Origin: Pseudarthrobacter sp. MM222
Lineage (GTDB): Bacteria; Actinomycetota; Actinomycetes; Actinomycetales; Micrococcaceae
DNA: 64,000 bases
Direction of reading: 5' to 3'
Assembly (NCBI RefSeq): GCF_947090775.1
Contig: NZ_OX352321.1
Coordinates: 1,612,001 to 1,676,000, forward strand
A program made the position numbers and the translations under genes. A model generated the notes under the pieces. The model was not told the DNA's origin. It ran no database searches and was given only the letters and a program-made list of their open reading frames with translations. Shown piece after piece: positions 26,111 to 34,526 of the stretch (positions are counted from its first letter, which is position 1; every line of letters starts with the position of its first letter).

Positions 26111-28285
26111 TCACGTGACCGTGATGGTGATTACCGAACCCTCGGGCTCCAGCCCCACCTTGTCCTGACCGGCAACAATGCCGAGCACGGGTTCACCGAA
26201 CGCGTACTTCACTTCGACCTCGAATCCGGCATCTCTGAGCACCTTCTCTGCATCCTTTTCGGACATCCGGAATACCGCTGGAACCTGGACCAATTTCGGC
26301 CCCTTGGAAATGGTGAGCGTGACGGCGCCGCCCTTGGTCAGGTTCCCGGACGCCGGGTCCTGGGCCAACACGGAGCCCTTGGGGACCCTGCGGTCATTGA
26401 CGGTCTCCGGGGAGATCACGGCCTTGAGTCCGGCTGTTTCCAAGGCCTTCACCGCGTCCTCCTGCTCCTGGCCGCGGACATCCGGAACCGGGATGGGCTG
26501 CGGTCCCTTGGAGACGGTCAGCTCCACCGGAGTGCCGTGCTTCGCGGGAGTGCCGTTGGCGGGGGCCTGGGCCAGGACGGTTCCGGCGGCCGCGGATTCG
26601 TCGAATGTCTCTGTGATCTTGCCCAAGGCCATCCCGGCACCGTTGAGCGCTGTTTTGGCTTCGTCCAGGGTCTTCCCGGTCAGCTCCGGCAGCGGGAACA
26701 GCTCGGGCCCTTTGGAGACGGCGAGGGACACTGTCTGGAACTTGCGGATGACCTCTCCGGCATCGGGTTCTGATCCGACGACGAGCCCCGGCAAGACGTT
26801 GTCGTCATAGACATCATCCTCGGTGGTGAACTGGAAGCCGGCGGTTTTCAGTACTTGCCGCGCTTCCGCCACGGTCTTGTTGGCCAGTTGCGGAATCGTC
26901 CCCGGGGAGCCGGGGCCCATCCCGAAGAACCAGCCGGCGCCGGCGGCGAGCAGCGCGGCAAGAACCAGCAGCAGGATCCACAGCAGCCCCCGGCGTCGGG
27001 GATTGCCCGCACGCAGGCTCCGGACGGGGGTGGCCGCGGCGCGCAGGCGTGCCTTCTCCTCATCGCGGTCCAGCTTGCGCTGGGTGCGCTTGCTGGCGGG
27101 ACCCGCCGCTGGGCCAGGACCGTCGTCGCCGTACGAGTCGGCGCCGTAGGTGTCCCGGTCCGGAACCTCGTCCGGGGCGGAGAGCGGGCCGTAGGCCGGG
27201 CGCCGCGGAGCCGCGGACATCACCGTGGTGGGATTGCTGCCGCGGGAGATGATTTCGGTGGGCCGTTGGGTCCCGCCGAGCACCTCGGTCCGGGAATGCG
27301 GGTCTCCGTCGTCCGCGGGCTCGTTCGGGACAACGTTCCCGCGGCCGCCCTCAGGGGGGCGGCCGACGGCGGGCGGGCCGGGCGGCGGAGGCACGGCGGG
27401 GAGAATCGGATGCGCCGCCGGAGGCTGGAGATCGAGTTCGGCGTCGCTCAGGTTGGTCCTGATGTGCCGGAGTTCGGACAGCAGCGTGTTTCCATCCACG
27501 GGCCGTTTGTCCGGATCGTTCGCGGTGCACCACTGCACCAGCTCATCGAGTTCCTCGGCCAGGCCCGGGACCAGCTCCGAGGGGGCACCCACGGTTGAGT
27601 TGACATGCTGGTAGGCCACCTGGATGGGCACCTCGCCGTCGAAGGGCTGCCGGCCGGTGATCATCTCGTACAGCATGATGCCGACGGAGTAGATGTCGCT
27701 GCGGGCGTCGGCCTGCTTTCCCAGAACCAGTTCGGGGGAGAGATACGCCACCGTACCGATCAGGGCTCCCGTGCTGGTGGAAGTGGAGATTGCCCGGGCA
27801 AGTCCGAAGTCCCCGACCTTGATCCGGCCGTCGTCGGCGATGAGCACGTTTTCGGGCTTGATGTCCCGGTGGATCAGGCCGGCGGCATGGGCGGCACCGA
27901 GTCCTTCCACCACGGGGGCGATCAGGGCCAGGGCGAGGCGCGGCGGAAGCGCACCTCTTTGCTTGAGAACGTCCCGCAGGGTGTGGCCCTTGATGTACTC
28001 CATGACGAGGTACGCGATCCGGCCGTCCTCGCCCTGGTCGAGGACCCCGACGACGTGAGGGTGGGACAGCCGGGCCGCCGCCTTGGCCTCGCGCCCGAGG
28101 CGGTCCAGGAACTGGGGGTCTCCGGCGAGGTGCGGGTGCAGCACCTTGAGGGCCACATCGCGCTCGAGCCGGCGGTCCGTAGCCAGATAGACGGTGGACA
28201 TGCCGCCGCTGGCCAATCTGGACTGGATCAGGTACCGGCCATCCACCAAGGTGCCAACGAGAGGGTCCGACGTGTTTTCCTGCAC
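26111..28285 (-). CDS. pknL: Membrane Ser/Thr protein kinase with four PASTA domains (PknL-type locus)
   Basis: 724 residues. The kinase domain covers residues about 17-275: glycine loop LASGGMSTVYLA, Lys47, catalytic HRDIKPEN with Asp141, DFG at 159-161, and a Thr/Ser-rich activation loop (ISTSTSTGALIGT). A Pro-rich linker (290-430) leads to one membrane helix (433-453). Four extracellular PASTA repeats follow, each ending VSKGPE/Q or similar, except the last. PASTA repeats bind peptidoglycan fragments. The neighbourhood (aroG, kinase, Rv2175c-like gene, polyprenyl synthetase) equals the mycobacterial pknL locus, hence the symbol. M. tuberculosis PknL is described without PASTA repeats, so this protein looks like a PknB/PknL hybrid; the symbol is tentative. 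Confidence 0.9.
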   Translation of the reverse strand: MQENTSDPLVGTLVDGRYLIQSRLASGGMSTVYLATDRRLERDVALKVLHPHLAGDPQFLDRLGREAKAAARLSHPHVVGVLDQGEDGRIAYLVMEYIKGHTLRDVLKQRGALPPRLALALIAPVVEGLGAAHAAGLIHRDIKPENVLIADDGRIKVGDFGLARAISTSTSTGALIGTVAYLSPELVLGKQADARSDIYSVGIMLYEMITGRQPFDGEVPIQVAYQHVNSTVGAPSELVPGLAEELDELVQWCTANDPDKRPVDGNTLLSELRHIRTNLSDAELDLQPPAAHPILPAVPPPPGPPAVGRPPEGGRGNVVPNEPADDGDPHSRTEVLGGTQRPTEIISRGSNPTTVMSAAPRRPAYGPLSAPDEVPDRDTYGADSYGDDGPGPAAGPASKRTQRKLDRDEEKARLRAAATPVRSLRAGNPRRRGLLWILLLVLAALLAAGAGWFFGMGPGSPGTIPQLANKTVAEARQVLKTAGFQFTTEDDVYDDNVLPGLVVGSEPDAGEVIRKFQTVSLAVSKGPELFPLPELTGKTLDEAKTALNGAGMALGKITETFDESAAAGTVLAQAPANGTPAKHGTPVELTVSKGPQPIPVPDVRGQEQEDAVKALETAGLKAVISPETVNDRRVPKGSVLAQDPASGNLTKGGAVTLTISKGPKLVQVPAVFRMSEKDAEKVLRDAGFEVEVKYAFGEPVLGIVAGQDKVGLEPEGSVITITVT

Positions 28286-28311
28286 CTTACGATCCTAAAC
28301 GTTGCACGGAA

Positions 28312-28344
28312 ACGGGCCCGGATCAACATGAGATCCGGACCCGT
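28312..28344. terminator. Imperfect hairpin downstream of the LysM/transglycosylase gene
   Basis: Arms 28312-28324 and 28332-28344 (one mismatch) form a hairpin about 80 bases after the transglycosylase stop on the minus strand, followed by T-rich sequence on that strand. A second short hairpin lies at about 28364-28384. A weak terminator call. Confidence 0.4.
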
Positions 28345-28421
28345 ATCGTTATCCTTCATGGAGCCCCGGCAGAAACGCCGGGGGGCCGCTCCGTCTCTAT
28401 CCTGTGGACCTGTCCCGGGAC

Positions 28422-29810
28422 CTAGCCGAAGTTCTGCTGGTGGGCCTTGATGGAGGCCACATACTGCTTGGTGTCCTCGAACATCCCGTTGGTGCTGACC
28501 GAATACTGGCCCTGGTAGTAGCCTGCGATCGCGTTGTCCAGGTCGCTGCTGGTGCGGACCAGTTGGCGGATGATGGCGACGCCGGCGGTGGCGTTGTCGT
28601 AGGGGTCCAGCAGGTTCAGCTGGCGGCCCACGAGGTCAGATGCCCACTCGCCCGAAGACGGGATCACCTGCATGGTGCCGATGGCGTTGGCGGGGGACAC
28701 CGCGCGCTGGTCGAAACCCGACTCCTGATGGGCGAAGGCCAGTGCCAGGGAGGAATCCACGCCCATCCGGCGGGCCGTATCGGCCACGATGGCTTTCATC
28801 TGCTCCCGGCTCGGGACCGGGGCGGCGTTGAGCAAGGCCTTGTTCTGGTTGGCCGAGCTGACCACCGCTTCCGGGTAGGTGAAGCCAAGGAAGGTGCTGG
28901 GCACCAGCGGAGTCACCGTCGCCGGAGGCTGGCTCGGCGCCGGAGTCTGGCTCGAAGCCGGTGCGATGGACCCACCGGCAAGCACCAGCTTCTGGCCGGG
29001 GTAGATGATGGTGCTCATGGTCAGCCGGTTGGCGGAGAGGATGTCGGCGAGCTTGACGCCATTCCGGGCTGCGATTCCCGAGAGCGTGTCGCCGGTCTTG
29101 ATGGTGTACGAACCCGAGGCGGGTGCGGCCGGGGTGGCCGCCGGAGTCGCAGCCGGCGCCACCGGAGCCGGGGCTGCCGGGGCGGGGGCTGTGCCGCCGG
29201 AGCCGAGCTGGATTTTCTGGCCCGGGTAGATGATGGAGCCCATGTTCAGGCCGTTCCATCCGAAGACCTCGGAGAGCTGGACGCCATGCCGGGCTGCGAT
29301 CGCGCCCAGGGTGTCGCCCGGCTTCACGGTGTAGGAACTACCGGTGGATGCCGGTGCGCTCGGCTGTGCCGCCGGAGCCTCTGCCGGTGCGTCCCCGCCA
29401 AGCTTGATCTTCTGCCCCGGGTAGATGATGGTGTTGGCCTGCAGGTTGTTCAGGGACAGCACGGCGTTCGTGTCCAGGCCGAACTTCCCGGCGATTCCGC
29501 TGATGGTGTCGCCGCGCTCGATGGTGTACTCGGCCGGGGCCGAGGCCTGGGCCGGACGCATTGAACTCGGGATGGCCGCCGAGACCGAGCTGGACGGAAT
29601 GCGGGCGGACACCAGCTGGGTTGCGGCCTGGGCCTGGGCGCGCATGGCCGCGGCCAGGGTGGCCGGGATGGACCGGGTGCGGGACTCCGCTGACGCCGGC
29701 TGGGCAACCGCCAGGGAGGAAAGGACGACTGCGGGAAGGGCCGCCGTCGTCGCCGCAATCAATGGCAGGCTGGGCCGCGCCGGGTGCTTCGGCGAACGGA
29801 ACGTCGTCAT
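28422..29810 (-). CDS. Secreted LysM-repeat lytic transglycosylase
   Basis: 462 residues. A signal peptide (about 1-41, ending PASA|E) is followed by an Ala/Ser-rich stretch. Three LysM domains (about 95-138, 158-202, 228-275) come next, each starting like YTIERGDTISGIA and ending IIYPGQK and joined by Ala/Pro linkers. The C-terminal lysozyme-like transglycosylase domain (about 330-462) has ALAFAHQESGFDQRAVSPANAIGTMQV, where Glu is catalytic. It cleaves glycan strands of peptidoglycan outside the cell. RBS-like AGAGGATC precedes the ATG. Just upstream lies an array of seven 9-bp repeats. It lies beside, and in the same direction as, the PASTA kinase gene. Confidence 0.9.
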   Translation of the reverse strand: MTTFRSPKHPARPSLPLIAATTAALPAVVLSSLAVAQPASAESRTRSIPATLAAAMRAQAQAATQLVSARIPSSSVSAAIPSSMRPAQASAPAEYTIERGDTISGIAGKFGLDTNAVLSLNNLQANTIIYPGQKIKLGGDAPAEAPAAQPSAPASTGSSYTVKPGDTLGAIAARHGVQLSEVFGWNGLNMGSIIYPGQKIQLGSGGTAPAPAAPAPVAPAATPAATPAAPASGSYTIKTGDTLSGIAARNGVKLADILSANRLTMSTIIYPGQKLVLAGGSIAPASSQTPAPSQPPATVTPLVPSTFLGFTYPEAVVSSANQNKALLNAAPVPSREQMKAIVADTARRMGVDSSLALAFAHQESGFDQRAVSPANAIGTMQVIPSSGEWASDLVGRQLNLLDPYDNATAGVAIIRQLVRTSSDLDNAIAGYYQGQYSVSTNGMFEDTKQYVASIKAHQQNFG

Positions 29811-29853
29811 GGGAAAGATCCTCTTCTCAGCGGCGAACGCTGCGGGTCAGGCC

Positions 29854-29916
29854 GGTGTTACTGGCGTTACCAGTGTGACCAATGTTAATGCTGTTACAAA
29901 TGTGATCTATGTGAAT
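29854..29916 (-). promoter_or_regulatory. Array of seven 9-bp direct repeats (MtrA-like sites) before the transglycosylase gene
   Basis: Seven contiguous 9-base units on the plus strand: GGTGTTACT, GGCGTTACC, AGTGTGACC, AATGTTAAT, GCTGTTACA, AATGTGATC, TATGTGAAT. On the minus strand, which is the gene's direction, each contains a GTAACA/GTCACA-like core. The array ends 44 bases upstream of the start codon. Direct repeats of such cores with 9-base phasing are what the response regulator MtrA is known to bind at wall-hydrolase genes in other actinobacteria. The rest of the 333-base gap 29811-30143 shows no gene. Confidence 0.6.
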
Positions 29917-30143
29917 CTCTCATGAATTGGTGGTTAGCACAAGAACAGTCGGACATTATGCAAACAAACACTTCGGGAGTGTCGGGCAGAATGTGCTGAT
30001 TAATAGGGCCTTGATTCGGGACGGCATTACAAGGGTCCTTTGGCCGTGGTGGCCCTCGGGTGTCCGCACGAGGCCCGGGGCGGCGGCAGTTGGCGCCGGG
30101 CCACGACTAGGCGCAGAAGCATCCGCCATGGCAATCTTGATCC

Positions 30144-30497
30144 GTGAGTACTGTAGAAAGCCTTGTGGGCGAATGGCTGCCCCTGCCCGATGTTGCCCAG
30201 CTTCTGAATGTTTCCATTACGAAGGTCCACGCGCTCCTCGATGAACGTGCCCTGGCGGCCCTGCGGATCGGTGACCGGCGGATTCGTTCGGTGCCCGCGG
30301 CATTCATCCAGGACGGCCACGCGGTGGAGAGCCTTAAGGGCACCGTTGTGGTCCTGTCGGACGCAGGTTACTCGGACGAGGAACTCATCACCTGGCTCTT
30401 CACTCCGGACGAGTCGCTCCGCGGGCGCCCGATCGACGCCCTCCGCGAAGGGCGCAAGACGGAGATCCGCCGCCGGGCACAGTCCCTGGCCTGGTAG
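30144..30497 (+). CDS. Rv2175c-like DNA-binding protein
   Basis: 117 residues. An N-terminal helix-turn-helix of the excisionase/MerR-like type (WLPLPDVAQLLNVSITKVHALLDERALAALRIGDRRIRSVPAAFI) is followed by a conserved C-terminal region (GTVVVLSDAGYSDEELITWLFTPDESLRGRPIDALREGRKTEIRRRAQ). In M. tuberculosis, Rv2175c is a substrate of PknL, and phosphorylation abolishes its DNA binding. The kinase gene in this window makes the same partnership likely. No ribosome binding site is seen; a -10-like CAATCT ends 6 bases before GTG 30144, so a leaderless transcript is possible. Confidence 0.85.
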   Translation: MSTVESLVGEWLPLPDVAQLLNVSITKVHALLDERALAALRIGDRRIRSVPAAFIQDGHAVESLKGTVVVLSDAGYSDEELITWLFTPDESLRGRPIDALREGRKTEIRRRAQSLAW

Positions 30498-30560
30498 CAC
30501 GCATTTTCCCCGGCGAGTCTGCGGACCCGCCGGGGGCAGCCCGGTCCCCTTGGAGGCGTG

Positions 30561-31655
30561 TCAGGCCGTTCGGCTGACCGTGGCCTCGGCCAGCTTGCGC
30601 AGCGCGGTCTTGGGCAGCTCCTCCAGCGGCAGCAGATCGAGGGCCGCGAAGGCCGCGCGTCCGAACTCCTCAATCAACACCTCTGTGGCGTGCAGTGCGC
30701 CGCAGTCAACGATGATGCGGCGGATTTCGTCGATGTCCGCCTCATCCAGCTCGGGGTTCCCCAGCCGGGCATCGATGAACGCCGATTCGGCCGGCGTGGC
30801 CTGGTCCAGGGCAAACGCCACCAGGACAGTACGCTTTCCCTCGCGCAGATCATCCCCGGCAGGCTTGCCGGTAGTGACCGGGTCGCCGAAGACGCCCAGC
30901 ACGTCGTCCCGAAGCTGGAAGGCCTCGCCCAGCGGGAGGGCAAAGGCCGAATAGCCGCGAAGCAGCTCGTCCGACGCGCCGGCCAGCGCCCCGCCCAGGG
31001 CCAGGGGGTGCTCGGTGGAGTACTTCGCGGACTTGAAGCGGATGATCGACTGTGCCCGGCTGACAGCGCCGGCCCGGTCCCGCCGCGGTCCGGCAACCTC
31101 TTCCAGGATGTCCAGGTACTGACCGGCCATGACCTCTGCACGCATCAGGTTGAAGATCAGCCGTGCCCGGCTGCCCGAAGCGGCCCGCTCCCCGATTTCC
31201 GTGAACGACTCCTCGCTGAAGGACAAGCACAGGTCTCCGGTGAGGATGGCCGCCGCGTGGCCGAACCGTTCCCGGTCCAGCGCCCAGCCCTGGGTCTCGT
31301 GGAGGTCGCTGAAGCGCCGGTGCACACTGGGCCCGCCTCGGCGCGTGTCGGAGCGGTCAATGATGTCGTCGTGAATGAGGGCGGCGGCCTGGAACAGTTC
31401 CAGGGCCGACCCGGCTGTGACCACTTCGCCGGCGCCGGGCTCCCCGCCCGCCCCGCGCCAGCCCCAGTAGCACATGAGTGCCCGCAACCTCTTGCCGCCG
31501 GTGACCAGGTTGGAGATGGAGCCCATCAGCGGATCGATGTCCTGGGAGATGGAGGACATGACGGCCTGGCGGGTGGACAGGAAATCGGTGAGCTTGCCCG
31601 CGACGGCGGCTACGTAGCCCGTCTGCTCGACGCGCAGCTGCTCCGCGAGAGTCAC
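30561..31655 (-). CDS. Polyprenyl (geranylgeranyl-type) diphosphate synthase
   Basis: 364 residues. The first Asp-rich motif is LIHDDIIDRSDTRRG and the second is FQLRDDVLGVFGD; GGKRLRALMCYWGW binds isopentenyl diphosphate. It adds isopentenyl units in all-trans configuration, making geranyl, farnesyl or geranylgeranyl diphosphate for carotenoid, menaquinone or lipid carrier routes. It corresponds to IdsA-type enzymes next to the mycobacterial pknL locus. The GTG start (complement of 31655) overlaps the stop of the lipoprotein gene by 4 bases (GTGA), so the two are co-translated. A hairpin (30509-30536) lies between its stop and the convergent Rv2175c-like gene. Confidence 0.9.
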   Translation of the reverse strand: MTLAEQLRVEQTGYVAAVAGKLTDFLSTRQAVMSSISQDIDPLMGSISNLVTGGKRLRALMCYWGWRGAGGEPGAGEVVTAGSALELFQAAALIHDDIIDRSDTRRGGPSVHRRFSDLHETQGWALDRERFGHAAAILTGDLCLSFSEESFTEIGERAASGSRARLIFNLMRAEVMAGQYLDILEEVAGPRRDRAGAVSRAQSIIRFKSAKYSTEHPLALGGALAGASDELLRGYSAFALPLGEAFQLRDDVLGVFGDPVTTGKPAGDDLREGKRTVLVAFALDQATPAESAFIDARLGNPELDEADIDEIRRIIVDCGALHATEVLIEEFGRAAFAALDLLPLEELPKTALRKLAEATVSRTA

Positions 31656-32182
31656 TTGACGGACTCGGCAGCGACGTTCGCGCCGATTGTGAAGGTTGAG
31701 ACGCCGGCGGTTTCCACCACGGAAATGTTGACCGTCTCGTTGTCACCGCGCAGGAAATCCTTGGACGGGACGGAGCCCACGGTCTCGCCCGGGACGGCTT
31801 TGAAGCCCTGAGCCTCCAGTTGCGCCGTGTAAAAGGCCAGGACGTTGGCGGCCGGGGCCGGAATGCTGCCGACCAGTGCCACCGTGGCAGGCGCGGTCGT
31901 CTTGTCGAAACTGCTGGAGACCACCTTTGCGCCGGGCATCAGCGGCAACAGCTGCTGCGGGAATCCCGGAACCAGGGCCCCTACCGTGGCCGAGGTGCCG
32001 GGTTCGGCGGAAGGACTGGGCGGGGCCGTGGTGGTCGGCGGCGCGGTCGAGGCGACGGCAGGGGCTGACGGGGCGGTCGAGGAAGCGGTCCCCGGGGCGG
32101 GCGTGCAGGCGGCCAGGGCCATTAGGGTGCCAGCCGCAAAAACGGCAACCGCAGCACGTTTGCGCTCTCCAAAAACCTTCAC
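31652..32182 (-). CDS. Putative lipoprotein
   Basis: 176 residues from GTG (complement of 32182), chosen because AGGAGGA (complement of 32191-32197) lies 8 bases upstream. The N-terminus KVFGERKRAAVAVFAAGTLMALAAC is a lipoprotein signal with Cys26 as the lipidated residue. A Thr/Pro/Ser/Ala-rich linker (about 27-65) is followed by a compact C-terminal domain of about 110 residues with two similar halves (VVSSSFDKTTAPATVALVG..., NISVVETAGVSTFTIG). No family is recognised. It is the first gene of a pair with the polyprenyl synthase and shares a divergent promoter region with dinB. Confidence 0.8.
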   Translation of the reverse strand: MKVFGERKRAAVAVFAAGTLMALAACTPAPGTASSTAPSAPAVASTAPPTTTAPPSPSAEPGTSATVGALVPGFPQQLLPLMPGAKVVSSSFDKTTAPATVALVGSIPAPAANVLAFYTAQLEAQGFKAVPGETVGSVPSKDFLRGDNETVNISVVETAGVSTFTIGANVAAESVK

Positions 32183-32243
32183 AGGGACTTTCCTCCTGGT
32201 GTTGACGCCGGATTCAGCCTCCAGTTTAGTCAGTACCGGGGCA

Positions 32244-32249
32244 TAGGAT
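32244..32249 (+). promoter_or_regulatory. -10 element giving a leaderless dinB transcript
   Basis: TAGGAT ends 7 bases before GTG 32257. No SOS-type operator is visible nearby. Confidence 0.45.
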
Positions 32250-32256
32250 TGATGCC

Positions 32257-33483
32257 GTGGGGCCGGACCAGGATAAACAGCAGCTTGAAGCGAGCCTTCG
32301 CGAACTCCGGCGCAGCAGTATCCTGCACGTGGACATGGACGCCTTCTTCGTCTCGGTGGAGCTGCGCAGCCGGCCAAACCTCAAGGGCAAGCCCGTCATC
32401 GTTGGGTACCCCGCGGACCGGTCCGTCGTGCTTTCCGCTTCCTACGAAGCCCGCAAGTTCGGCGTGCGCTCAGCGATGCCGATGGTGGTCGCGGCGCGCA
32501 TGTGCCCCTCGGCCGTCATCATCGAGCCGCGCCACAAGCTGTACTACGAGGTGTCCGGCCAGATCATGGCCATCTTCGGCTCGATCACCGATCTGGTGGA
32601 ACCGCTGAGCGTGGATGAGGCTTTCCTCGACGTCGGCGGAGCAATCCGCCGGCTGGGCCCGCCCCGGGAGATCGGCGAGCTCATCAGGACCCGGGTCCAT
32701 GCGGAACTGGGGATCACGGCGTCCGTGGGGATCGCGGCCAGCAAGTTCGTGGCCAAGATCGCCTCCACCCGGTGCAAGCCAGACGGCCTGCTGCTGATCG
32801 GGCCGGACGAGACGGTGCCTTATCTCCACAGCCTGCCGGTGAGCGCCCTCTGGGGCGTCGGCGCCAAGACCGTTGAGGTGCTGGCCAGGATGGGAATCCG
32901 CACCGTGGCGGACGTCGCCGCCTCGCCGCTGCCGTCGCTTCGGAAGGCACTCGGTGCCTCCGGCGAACACGTCTACAACCTGTCCTGGGGGATCGATCCC
33001 CGTCCGGTAACCCCGGTGCGGCTGGAAAAAAGCATCGGGGCGGAAGAGACTTTCGCGGTGGACACGGCCGATGACGCGCTGCTGCACCGGGAACTGCTGC
33101 GCCTGTCGCACCGCACCGCCGAGCGGCTCCGCAGCGCCGGCATGCACGCCCGTACCGTTGCCCTCAAGCTGCGGTATGCGGATTTCTCCACCATTACCCG
33201 CAGCCGGACGGTGGGCACCCCGATCGACAGCGCCCAGCTGCTCTATGCCGTGGCAGTGCAGCTCCTGGAATCCGTTGGGGACCGGCCGATGACGGTCCGG
33301 CTGGTCGGCATCCGGGCCGAGCAGCTGGAGGAAGCGGCGCAGGCACCGCTGCAATTGAGCCTGGACCGCCGGGACGACAACTGGCGCGCAGCCGAGCAGG
33401 CCCTGGACGCCGTGACCCGAAAATTCGGAACAAAATCAGTGCTGCCCGCCCGACTCCTGGACCCCGGCCGGGATGCCGGCTGA
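32257..33483 (+). CDS. dinB: DNA polymerase IV
   Basis: 408 residues, Y-family. Catalytic motifs are ILHVDMDAFFVSVE and LSVDEAFLDVGG. The thumb/helix-hairpin-helix region is LWGVGAKTVEVLARMGIRTVADV, and a little-finger domain follows. It performs error-prone translesion synthesis. It has no obvious C-terminal beta-clamp motif of the QxDLF type; LQLSLDR near residue 367 may serve. Start GTG 32257 has no ribosome binding site, but a -10 element sits directly upstream. It is divergent from the lipoprotein gene. Confidence 0.93.
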   Translation: MGPDQDKQQLEASLRELRRSSILHVDMDAFFVSVELRSRPNLKGKPVIVGYPADRSVVLSASYEARKFGVRSAMPMVVAARMCPSAVIIEPRHKLYYEVSGQIMAIFGSITDLVEPLSVDEAFLDVGGAIRRLGPPREIGELIRTRVHAELGITASVGIAASKFVAKIASTRCKPDGLLLIGPDETVPYLHSLPVSALWGVGAKTVEVLARMGIRTVADVAASPLPSLRKALGASGEHVYNLSWGIDPRPVTPVRLEKSIGAEETFAVDTADDALLHRELLRLSHRTAERLRSAGMHARTVALKLRYADFSTITRSRTVGTPIDSAQLLYAVAVQLLESVGDRPMTVRLVGIRAEQLEEAAQAPLQLSLDRRDDNWRAAEQALDAVTRKFGTKSVLPARLLDPGRDAG

Positions 33484-33771
33484 CAACCCGCCTCACAGGT
33501 AGCAGTTCCGGCGTGCGGACTGGTTCAGCGTCTTTCAGAACTGCCCGCAACAAACTATCCTTATATATACAAAGTTTGGAACGACTGGAACGAGCGTTCG
33601 GGCTGATGCGTGACCAGCAGAACTCCCAAAAGGGACCGAGGAACACCCCGTGGGGACGCCCCGATTCGGCCAATGACGGCGAACGGGAACCTCTCCGGAA
33701 TCCCGGTCGTTATGGGTTTAGGGACACTGGCCACGTCAAGTCTGGACGTTGGCCGACTTAAGGAGGTCGTG

Positions 33772-34146
33772 ATGCCGCTCTCGGAGCACGAACAGAAGTT
33801 GCTTGAGCAACTTGAGAAGCAGCTGCATGAGGACGATCCCAAGTTCGCCAGCTCAATGGGCTCGGATCCGGGACGTTCATGGTCTACCCGCCACCTGGTG
33901 ATTGGGGTGCTGGCCACACTGGCGGGCGTCCTGCTCCTGCTGGTTGGGGTGACCATCCAGAGCATTCCGGTCGGGGTACTGGGATTTGTGGTAATGGGAG
34001 CGGGCGTCTACTTCGCGACCATGCGCAGCTCCGTTCCCGGTAAGGGCAAGTCCGGTGGAACCGCAGGAAAGCCCGGGAAGTCACGGAGTTCATTCATGAG
34101 CAACCTGGAGGAACGCTGGGACGAACGGCACCGGGGGGACCCCTAG
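33772..34146 (+). CDS. DUF3040 membrane protein
   Basis: 124 residues from ATG 33772, with AGGAGG at 33761-33766. The opening MPLSEHEQKLLEQLEKQLHEDDPKFASSM is the DUF3040 signature. Two membrane helices follow (LVIGVLATLAGVLLLLVGVTIQ and IPVGVLGFVVMGAGVYFATM), then a basic Gly/Lys-rich tail. Members are commonly encoded just upstream of mraZ in actinobacteria; function unknown. The 288-base gap before it (33484-33771) has an AT-rich TTATATATAC patch at 33561-33570 that may be a promoter, and no convincing gene. Confidence 0.85.
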   Translation: MPLSEHEQKLLEQLEKQLHEDDPKFASSMGSDPGRSWSTRHLVIGVLATLAGVLLLLVGVTIQSIPVGVLGFVVMGAGVYFATMRSSVPGKGKSGGTAGKPGKSRSSFMSNLEERWDERHRGDP

Positions 34147-34207
34147 GGACTCCGACGTCGGGAACCGCCTCCATTCCCCACCACCTTGGCAACCCGGAGG
34201 CACCAAG

Positions 34208-34230
34208 AGACCCGCTTCGGCGGGTCTTTT
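34208..34230 (+). terminator. Terminator after the DUF3040 gene
   Basis: An 8-bp stem AGACCCGC/GCGGGTCT (34208-34215 with 34220-34227) with a TTCG tetraloop, followed by T residues. It separates the DUF3040 gene from mraZ. Confidence 0.85.
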
Positions 34231-34429
34231 GCCGTTAAACGGGGCGATTTGGCAGTTCCTAGCACTCCGGAACCCCGCGACCGGCCCGGTTCGCGGACAC
34301 GCCCCGGAACTCCGGGCCGCCGGACCCCAAATTTCCTCCACTTTGCACCACCGGGTGCGATTCCTTGCCCCGGCGGGGGACGGAACCGCTCTGCTGCCCC
34401 TAAAAGAGTCAAATATCCGCCGCGTGTCG

Positions 34430-34460
34430 TTGACTGTGGAGGGATGTGGAGTAATGTGGA
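34430..34460 (+). promoter_or_regulatory. mraZ promoter overlaid by three MraZ-type boxes
   Basis: TTGACT (34430-34435) and TAATGT (34452-34457), 16 bases apart, form a promoter. Three exact TGTGGA repeats begin at 34435, 34445 and 34455, spaced 10 bases, so all lie over the promoter. MraZ proteins bind short G-rich direct repeats at this spacing and repress their own operon. The upstream part of the 380-base gap 34147-34526 holds only a terminator and GC-rich sequence without a gene. Confidence 0.7.
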
Positions 34461-34526
34461 GGACGTAAGAGGGTAGTGGCAGCACAGGGGACGTTGGGCT
34501 TCCTACGATCAGACAGGCGGTGGGCC

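Noticed and set aside
29899..29916. CRP/GlxR-like TGTGA half-sites upstream of the transglycosylase gene
   Set aside because: The second half-site does not match TCACA. The two TGTGA elements are direct repeats belonging to the 9-bp array.
30509..30536. GC-rich hairpin between the Rv2175c-like gene and the polyprenyl synthase gene as a terminator
   Set aside because: The 8-bp stem is perfect, but there is no T-run on the downstream side for either strand, so I did not list it as a terminator.
32183..32256. Possible SOS (LexA) box before dinB
   Set aside because: No TCGAAC-N4-GTTCGA-like palindrome is present; only a -10 element is visible.
33513..33761. Small plus-strand open frame before the DUF3040 gene
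   Set aside because: It has no ribosome binding site and a basic, featureless composition. An AT-rich promoter-like patch (33561-33570) lies inside it, so it is more likely leader sequence.
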